From Coprinus comatus (Eukaryota > Basidiomycota > Agaricomycetes > Agaricales > Agaricaceae): a stretch of DNA of 64,000 nucleotides. Where the stretch lies: NCBI GenBank assembly GCA_034638255.1, contig JAWPGT010000007.1, forward strand, positions 186,001 through 250,000, in the 5' to 3' direction. The position numbers and the translations under genes are program-made. The notes under the pieces are model-generated. The model saw nothing but the letters and a program-made list of their open reading frames with translations, ran no database searches and was not told the DNA's origin. Positions 49,580 through 64,000 of this stretch are shown one piece after another; positions within the stretch are counted from its first letter, which is position 1; each line of letters begins with the position of its first letter.

Positions 49580-51276
49580 TTATGAGAATTCCTTCTCTAA
49601 TTTCTCTACTCGAGCCATATCAACATCGTCGTGGTTGATATCAGCAGAGCTACCATTGATTTGAACGGTGGGGTCGAGCCGCAAACCTTCAGGGGGGGTC
49701 GCAGGTCTTGACGATGCTAGCCCCGAGGATGTAGCTGTTACGGTAGAAACGAGCTGTTGATTATTAGGATAGTAAGAACGCCGCTGCATCTTTTTGAAAT
49801 CATAGGTCGTGAACCTGGTGCATGTGATTGAGCGGCGAGGATTGGTTGGAGTAATATCATAACTTACTGATCTTCCATCTGCAACATTTCTGTGCTAAGA
49901 TTATCCTGATTAACCTTCCGGGCTTTAGCTTTTAGGGGATTGTCTTCCAGCAACAGCTCTTCCAACTCATGTGAGGCGTCAAAATTAGCCTTTTTGGTCT
50001 AAAATGGTTGTATAGTTATTAAACCAATCAATGTCCTAGTGTTAGGATGATGGGGGACTCACATCGGGTACAAAGGGAGGGGTTAGCTGTTTGGATTGTA
50101 GTTTTTCCCAATCGATATTTTGGAACCAGGGCAGCCTTTGGAATTCTTGGAATGCTTCACCAGTACCTTTACAACCTAATCTCCGCGAAGGGTCTCTCTC
50201 AAGCAATCCTTTGAGAACGTGCATCCCTGCGCGGGGACATTTCTTCTCGGCATCTTCTGGCCATTTAAGAGTATCTTTGGCAATGCTGTAACCGAGGTCG
50301 CTGTTGGACCTTCCCCGGAAAGGTCGTCGGCCGAAGATAAGCTCATACGCACAGACACCAAGTGACCACCAGTCGATTTGATAGCTATAGCCACGCTTTG
50401 CCAGGATTCTGAAGAAGCATCAGGGTCGAGTTGGGAGTGAGAAAGAAATATGGACCGACTCGGGGGCCATATAGGCCATTGACCCTGCTACTCCAGTAAG
50501 TTTGCGGTCGTTGAAGTGGACGGCAATATTGAAGTCTGTAAGATGGGCATTGCCCTTTTCATCAAGAAGGATATTATCTGGTTTGAGATCTCTGCAAAGA
50601 ACGGATGGGTAGGGTATAGGTAAACAATAGATGTATACGTACCTATGGAGGATTCCCATATCATGAATAAAAGCGAGCGCTGAAGAGAGCTGTGCGACAT
50701 AGAAGCAAACGACCTGCTCTTCCAAAGAGCCCAGACGTTCGAGATGGACTATGTAGGTCAAATGAGAATACACCGCAGACGAGATATGGCATATGTACGC
50801 ACACCGTAAGTCACCGCCAAGCATCAAGTCGAGGACGAAAAAGCAGTTCTCGTCGTCTTGAAAAGCGTAACGTAAGTTGACTACAAAAGGATGGTCGATC
50901 TGGGGAAGGGTGAGGATGTGGGGAAAGCATGGCTGGTGGGATACAGACCTCTTCTAGGAGACGACGTTCTTGGACGATATTTGTGACTGCCTTCATCTTT
51001 ACACACTTGTTCTTGTTGATGTACTTGAGGGCATAAAGCTGACGAGTTTGCTTGTGCTGGACGACGCGGACCTGGAAAATTACATGAGGATATGGATAGG
51101 GGTAAGTGCGGGGAATGGTAACCTTGCCAAATGCGCCCTTTCCGACGCAGCGCAGGAGAACGAAGTGAAAAAGAGTGACTTCGCCATCAAAGTCAATGGG
51201 CTAAGAAGGTGGATTAGACAGGGCAGGAGGAGAGGAGGATGGGGGATACCTGAGGTCTGCAGCAGACTGCACCCAT
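49580..51276 (-). CDS. AGC-family protein kinase, YANK (STK32) type
   Basis: A Ser/Thr kinase of the AGC group. MGAVCCRPQ at the start carries Gly2 for myristoylation and two Cys for palmitoylation, as in STK32A, so it should sit at membranes. Motifs follow: CVGKGAFGKV, ALKYINK, GILHRDLKPDNILL, TDFNIAVHFND (DFN for DFG is normal in this family), AGSMAYMAPE, and YQIDWWSLGVCAYELIFGRRPF. The C-terminal AGC extension reads PWFQNIDWEKLQSKQLTPPFVPD. A later segment FTTYDFKKMQRRSYYPNNQQL resembles the YANK tail. It ends DDVDMARVEKLEKEFS. At least eight introns. It is divergent from GUK1. Confidence 0.9.
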
Positions 51277-51441
51277 TGTTTGTGTCGTTAGAGTTCGTGT
51301 GGGTGAAGGAGAGTGGGCTGGGGATGGGCGGAGGAGGAGAGGGGAGGAGGAGGAGGACAGGAGAGAGAACGCAAGACGATGGAAACGGACTTTGGCCCAG
51401 GTTGCCAGTGGGTCTGTATTACGTAATACTTGCTTGTTCTA
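51277..51441. promoter_or_regulatory. Divergent promoter, YANK kinase and GUK1
   Basis: 165 bases between the start codons, strongly purine-rich on the plus strand (GGAGGA repeats at 51325-51365). Confidence 0.45.
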
Positions 51442-52175
51442 ATGCGTCCATTCCTCCCAACTCTCATGGCCCACTTCAACCGTCCCCTCGTCATCTCTGG
51501 CCCATCCGGTGTAGGAAAGAGCTCGCTCCTCACCCGTCTCTTTACCGACTATCCAGATCTCTTTGGCTTCAGTGTGTCCCGTTCGTCATCTCTTTTTCTC
51601 CTCTCACCGATCTCTCATCAGGCCCATACAGACACTACACGCAGCCCTAGGCCCGGAGAGGTCGACGGAAAACACTACCACTTTGTCTCACGCGACGCTT
51701 TCACAAGTCTGCTCAAACAAAATGCCTTCATGGAACATGCCGAATTTTCAGGCAATTTTTACGGCACAAGCTTCGACACTGTCCACCAGACACAGCGCCA
51801 GGGAAAACGCTGCATACTGGATATTGAGGCCCAGGTACGACCTTGCATGCACTTCAGTCTGCGTCCATCCACACAGATCCATAGGGAGTCCGTCAAATCA
51901 AAGAAACAGACCTAAACCCTGTCTATCTATTCATATCTCCCCCTTCTTTGGAAACGCTCCGTTCCCGACTGAGCGGACGAGGCACAGAATCGGATGCATC
52001 AATACAGAAACGGCTAACTGCGGCACTCAAGGAAATGGATTATGCCCAACAGCCAAAAGTGCACGACGTGGTCATCGTCAACGACGATCTGGACCGTGCA
52101 TACGAAATCTTCAAGCGGGTTGCGCTGGGCGAGGAGAATGTTGAGGGAGATGTGCTGCCGCCCCTAATAAACTAG
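51442..52175 (+). CDS. GUK1: Guanylate kinase
   Basis: Transfers phosphate from ATP to GMP, giving GDP for nucleotide pools and mannosylation. The P-loop is RPLVISGPSGVGKSSLL. Other marks are HTTRSPRPGEVDGKHYHFV (GMP binding), EHAEFSGNFYGTSFDTV, KRCILDIEAQ, LFISPPSLETLRSRLSGRGTES and VIVNDDLDRAYEIFK. It ends DVLPPLIN. Two introns. The first ATG of the frame (51442) gives MRPFLPTLMAHFNRP. The second, at 51466, has G at +4 and gives MAHFNRP, nearer to the family start, and could be the one used. Confidence 0.92.
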
Positions 52176-52249
52176 TCTATTTTTATAACGTATATTTTGA
52201 AATTGAATATCAATTACTAAGCTACTCAGTTATCTTTCTTCCTCCTACC

Positions 52250-58594
<6,345 letters not shown>

Positions 58595-58876
58595 AAGAAA
58601 GTGAACAATTTGATGATAACCACTATTCTGCTCGTTTATATATATATCTTGTAAACACCTAACGATTCTTATTATTTAATTGAAGTATTCAAATAGATAT
58701 AGAGTCACAACTTTGGTTTGCACAATGAATTTTGAATCTATAATCATTTCACTAGTCCTGATGTACGTAAAGCATTTCCCTGGGAATGAGCGCGAATGTT
58801 GCAATGAGCTAAACATAGAAGCTGACATAGTCAGGAATATAGGCTCCACAAAAAAATATGAAGAAAAACATCTCAA

Positions 58877-58968
58877 TGACAACAGTGGGGTTTGAACCCA
58901 CGCCCTTTCGGACTGGATATAAGATAATTTCCTAATTCCAGCGCCTTAGACCACTCGGCCATGTTGCC
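58877..58968 (-). tRNA. tRNA-Leu (anticodon UAG) with intron
   Basis: The acceptor stem GGCAACA pairs with TGTTGTC (one G-U), with discriminator A. The D-arm contains GGCCGAGTGGTCTAAGGC. The anticodon stem is CTGGA/TCCAG. The loop holds TAG at the anticodon and a 12-nt intron one base after it. A long variable arm (TCCGAAAGGG) marks it as type II, and the T-arm is GTGGG TTCAAAC CCCAC. All features suit a leucine tRNA for CUA codons. Confidence 0.93.
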
Positions 58969-59997
58969 ACCCTTATTCCACAGTCGTTGCAAAATCTAAC
59001 ACACTACATGGATTTCACTCCAAACACATAAAATCACTTTCGACCACAGAGGAGGACCGAAGGTGTCACAAAATGAAGGTAAACTGTTTCCGAAATAAGC
59101 GAGGCATTATCTTCAGTAATTCATACTTTGTGGGTACCCATGCACATAGAAATCTTGTATATTATCTTATTCAAAGGTCATACAAACCCTCTAGAATCCA
59201 CCTATTGTTCGTCTGTGTGCATTTGTGTGATGTGTTGAAGATGATTTTTGGTCTACGACGAGAGACGAAGGAACAACTACTCGTAGAGCCCAGTCTTTGT
59301 AACACCGGGAGTCACGGTCACGCTTGGATCACCTCTTACCTTTCCTCTATCGTCTCGCGTACTAGCAACCGTGGCCTCCCGCACGCTGTCGTCTTTCCTT
59401 TCTGCCCGCCCTCCACACCCTGTTTCCTCATGCATTCTGTAACATGCCTGAGCATCCTGTGACATCTAGAACCTCAGGAGCCCGTTTAGCGTCACAGATG
59501 GACCCACCCGCCCATCGCGACCTTCTCGACCTCCTGATTCAGGGATTGCCCAGGTGGAGGCCCCTCCGGTCCTCGCCCACCCTTCACTCTTCTGCGTGCT
59601 TCTAGATACGAGATAGGATTTCATTGTGATTGAGCAGCGACAGGCTGTAATACAAAGATCGTTATATATGCCGAAGGTGTGGTCAGCTACAACTAAACAC
59701 ACAAGGAAATCCAGAGGATAACCATACAATTGCATGAGATCAAACAAACAAAAAAAAAATAGCAAACTGCAAAACGTAAAAAAAAATGTACAATGGCAAA
59801 ATCTAGGAAAATGCTCAAACAATAAGTAGAATGAGTTGTCTCTCTCTCCCTATTTTCTTTCAACAATATAATCCTTGGCGAGATACTCATTCTTCCTTGT
59901 TCTCTCCTCACTGCTTAGAAGTTCATCCACAAGAACTCGAACACTTCGATAACCCCTAGCAGTTATCTCTTTCCTTTACATGGTGTCATAAAAGGAC
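58969..59997. other. Spacer between tRNA-Leu and AGT gene
   Basis: About 1 kb. Two moderate open frames (plus near 59073-59462, minus near 59466-59822) have no recognisable domain. GC content is higher at 59270-59600. No supportable gene. Confidence 0.45.
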
Positions 59998-61906
59998 CTA
60001 AGCAAATTTGGCTGCTCGTGCCTCTTCTAAAGACTCTTCAAGAGCTGAAACAATGGTGTTGATATCTCCACGTTGACCATCAACAACAGAGACACCCATA
60101 TGACCAATTCGAAAGTATTTATCTGTTTATGCCCCAGACGTGATCAGAAAAAATGAGGAATGGGGAATGCGAAATAGAATATCTTCACCTTTGATGGCAG
60201 AGTGTAAACCACCAGCGACGATAACACCACGTTTGCCAAGTCGGGGAAGGATATCAGCTGCTGTGAGTCCGTCGGGGAAGTAAAGCTAAGTGAGAGGGAG
60301 AAAGAGAAAGATTAGAAGGGTGTCAATCTCCACCAATGATTTAGAATACGTACAGCAGTCATGCCATTGGCAGCTTCTTCGTCAGTCTCAGGTAGTTGCT
60401 TCAAGCCAAGCTTCTTAGCAGCCTCCTTTATTTGGTTGCTTGCCTCTACGTGGAGTTGATACCTCTGTTGTAGTGATTTCTCTGTTATCCGAGTATTAGA
60501 ACAACTCCTACTAGATTTTTACGCAAAAACAACTTACCACCTTGGGTAATCAATTTCAAAGAAGCATGATAAGCATAGATGAGGTTAACAGGAGGCGTAG
60601 CAAAGTAAGCCGCCGAACCAGACTCATAAGCGTTCATGATAGGAAGCCACTTTTTCCAGGAGGCATAGTAAGACGCTGGTGGTGTCTGACGATTTTTGAA
60701 GACCTATATATGTGTGTTTAGAATCGGGTCAAGCGATAGTGAGAGCATAGACAAACCTCGAGAGCACGCTGGCTTGCAACCAGGATACTCAAACCAGGTG
60801 GTGTACCAAGACCTTTTTGGCTGGCACTAAGAACAACATCAAGGTCCCATTCATCGAAGAGGATCTCTTCAGAAGCCACAGAGCAAACTGCGTCCACGAT
60901 AATCTAATCTCATGTGAGTATATAACCTGTGGTTTATGTGGACACCATACGAGGGTTTCTGGGGAAAGTCTGCGAACAAGGGCAGCGATTTCTTTTGCGT
61001 TAGAGAGAACACCTATGACGACGAAAGTATAAATCCTGTCAAGTAGCATAATCGATGTTCGTTACTCACCAGTGCTGGTATCAACGTGTGTCAGAGTGAC
61101 AACTTTGTATTTTTTTCCGCTCTGAAGCTCCTTCTCAATGTCAGCAAGCGCAACAGCACGGCCAATGGGGGCTTTCAACTGTGTGACGACAGCACCATAG
61201 GTCTCGAGGCAGTCGGTGAAGCTGTCACCAAAGTAACCGGAATGGAGAACCAGAGCATTTTCGCCTTGCTCAACAAGATTGGCAGCAACCTGATGTTAGT
61301 TTTGATCAATGATTAATAAATGATGGACAAAAGAGTAAACGTGCGCACCTGGTCCCAGCCAAGCGTACCGCTTCCACTGATGAGGAATGGCTGGCCAGTC
61401 TTGGTGGCCAGAACTTCTCTGTTCGGGCCAAATCAGTAACCGGTCAAATTAACGTGGAAAATCAGCGCACCTTGTCATGCGGATGCTATCTCCGAAGAAG
61501 GGGATGAAGTCTGGAGAAACATGGGACATGGAGGGGTGGGCATTTGCGAAGAGAACCTGAAACGTGGGTCAACAATGGGGTAGACCATGGTGAGCTGGCA
61601 GCCAACCTCATCGGCAACTTCGATTGGGCCTGGGATGCTGGATCGATATGAGTGGTGTAATCTCTTGAGCAGTCAGAATGACTTACACCAGGAGTCTGGA
61701 TTTGTCGCAAAATGGGATTAGTGATTAACATGGCAGTAGCTGGTAGGACTGACTTGTGGGGTTCCTGGGTGGGGTGAGTAAGGAGGGGGACGGGATGGAT
61801 TGGGACTGACCTGTTTGAATTCTGTGCTGGATGACATTCTTGCGAGGCGTGGGGTGTAGGAGTGGGCAAGGAGAGGGCGGATGGATGAACGAGATAACCT
61901 AATCAT
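59998..61906 (-). CDS. AGX1: Alanine-glyoxylate aminotransferase (PLP class V)
   Basis: Transfers the amino group of alanine (or serine) to glyoxylate, making glycine. The core block is IPGPIEVADEVL, VLHSGYFGDSFTDC, THVDTSTGVLSN and IIVDAVCSVASEE, with the PLP lysine in LSASQKGLGTPPG. Then follow NRQTPPASYYASW, YFATPPVNLIYAYH and YFRIGHMGVS. It ends EARAAKFA. Two in-frame starts exist. The upstream one (61906) adds MIRLSRSSIRPLLAHSYTPR, rich in Arg and Ser like a mitochondrial presequence. The second (61837) gives MSSSTEFKQEPHKSVLP, the size of the core enzyme. No peroxisomal SKL-type end is present. About ten introns. Confidence 0.92.
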
Positions 61907-62410
61907 AGATATTACTTCTCCACTGCTGGTCACACGGCTAGACACAAAATCTATACCAGCTGCTCAGCGGGATCCCGCACCTTCCTCCGGCCATATCTCC
62001 GTTCTACCCCCTTCCGCGGCATTCCGGTTCGTCCAATCCTTATAACGTCACCGCTTCACTCTCCCCAGTAATTAAATTGGCTTATTGTCCGTATTTCTTC
62101 CGGGTACACAAACATGCCGCCTATCTGAAGATGATCTCAGATCGCAAATTCCTCTTGTTTCATTGTTCCTCTACACACTTGGCATTCGCTATAAACAAAA
62201 CCCAAAACCCACAACAACATACATCTGTCAATACGAGTCTACACCGTTGTTCCTAACTACCTGCCATCCCAATTTACTCGAAATCGTCTGGGCATAACAT
62301 GCTAGAAATAGAACAGGGATCGACGTTGTCCGGATAAGGTAATGCTGTCTAACCATACAAAGAGCAATTTGTGAATTATCTATATTATTACACATCCATG
62401 GTATATCCTC
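61907..62410. other. Spacer between AGT and dynein chain genes
   Basis: 504 bases, both neighbours on the minus strand. It holds the AGT promoter and the 3' UTR of the dynein gene. No gene seen. Confidence 0.5.
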
Positions 62411-64000
62411 TTATCGACCCAAGCTCGACTTAAGGTCAAAATCAGGCACGGTTCCGTTCGTATGTCCTCCCCCCACCATGCCAGTCATGGTCTTTTGCAT
62501 ATCCGTCCACTCTGATTCTCTGGGTATCGCCATATCTCCAATGTCATAAATGTACAATTTACCATCGCCTCCTCCAAGTGCTGCACGTCGTCCATCTTTA
62601 CGATCCCATTCGACCTTATTAATAGCACGACCTGAACCAACAGTGGTTGAAACAACGGGTACCTAAACAAAAACTTTGTTATTAACAGAGTTGAACGCTA
62701 GCGCGTAGTCCACATACCTCAGTATCCGTGTTGAGGTTCCATAAATCAAATTTGCCACTCCCGTCGACACTCGCGAACAAAGCAGGATGCTGTGGATGCC
62801 ATTTGACATCATACACATAATCATCTGCCTCGTCAAACGAGTAAACGGGGGCAACAATGTGTCCCGAGGTGGAAGGTTTGGCAAGACTTTTAGCCCTCCA
62901 CAATTTGACCGTCCAGTCCACGGAACAAGTCAAGAAAAGATCAGAGAAATCAACTGGTCCCGCCAAGGGATGGAAATGTAAACCCGTTATGGGACCTGCG
63001 TGACCTTTGTAAATATCAAACTGGTTGAGACCTGCTTTTGCTCCAGCACGATCATATCGATTGGCCTGATAAACATTGCCTTCTTCTGTGCCAACCCAGA
63101 AAGTGGTTGTCTCGTTGGCTGGGAAGTCGAGAGTAGCGATCGCGACTTCGCCAGTTTTATTATGACCAGCATGAATCAGTTCAAGTGTTTCCTATACATC
63201 ATCATCACCATCAATTTACGATTCCAAACCAAGTGTTATAATGTGAGCATACCTGTGGTTGTGCAAACATGTCGACCAGCCAACTACACACAAGTCCGTC
63301 TGTACTGCTCGTAATAAGATTATGTGCATTTTGCGTTCCAACCATCTGCATAGCATATACAGGGTGAGTGTGTCCAGTGGCTGATAGCGGGGTCTTCAAC
63401 ACTGGCAAGTGTTTGGATCTTGTATCCCATAGAAGTATTTGTCCGGAATATGTTCCGCCGAATATCAGGTTGGAATGGAAAGGCGAGAATGTAACTGAAA
63501 GCACGTCGGACTAGGTAACCATAAAATTGCCTTTCACTTCTCATAGAACATTACTCACTTGGGAATGGAAAATAAATTCGGGTCGTTCAAGGAGATGCAT
63601 ATTCCAGACAGCAACCAGGCCATCTGGTTCATTTATAGCTGCAGAATTTTTGTTGTAAGCCGCAGCACTCAATTCGGGGTACTATGATATCGGGTCAATC
63701 TGGCACAATTGTGGATAAATTGAAGTTCTACCTTGGGTGACCAGTCAACATCAGTTACTGAACGATTTTTGACATATCGTTCATCAAAGAACTCGCAAAT
63801 CTTCTTTACCCTTTTTCCTTCAGATTCGTCGCTGAACAAAACAAGTTAAGCTGATAGTGTTTAGGGGTAGAATACACTACTACTTACCCTCCAGCTTCAG
63901 CACTAGTGGTATAATCGCGTGTGTAGTCGTAATTGTCATTCAACGCCCGCTGCACAATCTTTGAAGACTGTTCAACGAAATCCAAGAACTCTGGTGCAGT
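62411..64000 (-). CDS. Cytoplasmic dynein 1 intermediate chain, WD-repeat part (partial)
   Basis: A dynein subunit that binds cargo adaptors and dynactin; in hyphae it serves nuclear and vesicle transport. Only the 3' part lies in the window and the 5' end runs off the right edge. WD-type blades read [76 protein letters not shown] and [14 protein letters not shown], then [22 protein letters not shown]. The segment [12 protein letters not shown] and the linker with [13 protein letters not shown] match dynein intermediate chains. The gene stops after [11 protein letters not shown]. Introns are about 50-60 nt. Confidence 0.92.

Noticed and set aside
49580..51276. YANK kinase as a pseudokinase because of DFN
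   Set aside because: DFN in place of DFG is normal for the STK32/YANK family; HRD, Lys and APE are intact.
59073..59822. Open frames in the spacer before the aminotransferase gene
   Set aside because: No domain, no convincing start context or introns; one ends in a base-skewed GC-rich stretch.

Overview
The window is nuclear DNA from a filamentous basidiomycete, most likely an Agaricomycete. Genes are dense on both strands and cut by many introns of about 50-60 nt with GT-AG ends. Several exons are very small. Spacers are AT-rich. Domain content is fungal: Zn2Cys6 factors with Fungal_trans domains, MSC2-type zinc transport, a YANK-type kinase. I see no transposon, plasmid, viral or bacterial gene and no CRISPR array. 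The species cannot be named from the sequence. All gene models below were spliced by eye.

Layout. 0.5-9.3 kb, minus strand: a Rho3-like GTPase, an MSC2-type ER zinc transporter with a very His-rich loop, and a Zn2Cys6 transcription factor (TF1). 9.6-11.2 kb: TSR4/PDCD2-like ribosome assembly factor. 11.7-15.5 kb: two tandem paralogous coiled-coil genes built on a 42-residue repeat. 15.8-18.1 kb: DBP9 RNA helicase. 18.6-20.9 kb: a pseudokinase. 20.9-22.5 kb: a non-coding tract with G-rich DNA and a decayed repeat. 22.5-27.8 kb: mitoferrin-type carrier, an NAD(P)-binding protein, HPT1 purine salvage enzyme and the RPC4/RPC53 subunit of RNA polymerase III. 28.0-31.7 kb: a second Zn2Cys6 factor (TF2). 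32.3-37.0 kb: TAF10, an FAD monooxygenase and SGF73. 37.8-42.8 kb: a kinase fossil, a membrane-anchored kinase and a second pseudokinase. 43.2-52.2 kb: a p24 cargo receptor, ETR1 enoyl reductase, a LIG4-like DNA ligase, a YANK kinase and guanylate kinase. 52.3-58.6 kb: an ABCC/MRP transporter. Then a tRNA-Leu(UAG) with an intron, alanine-glyoxylate aminotransferase, and the 3' part of a cytoplasmic dynein intermediate chain running off the right edge.

Most genes are housekeeping and do not form a pathway or biosynthetic cluster. Functional links are local: TAF10 and SGF73 are both SAGA subunits and lie 3 kb apart; HPT1 and RPC4 share a short divergent promoter. The least conserved and most unusual content is the tandem coiled-coil pair (11.7-15.5 kb) and the lineage-specific kinase-like genes (18.6-20.9 and 37.8-42.8 kb). 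Those are the best places to look for undescribed biology.
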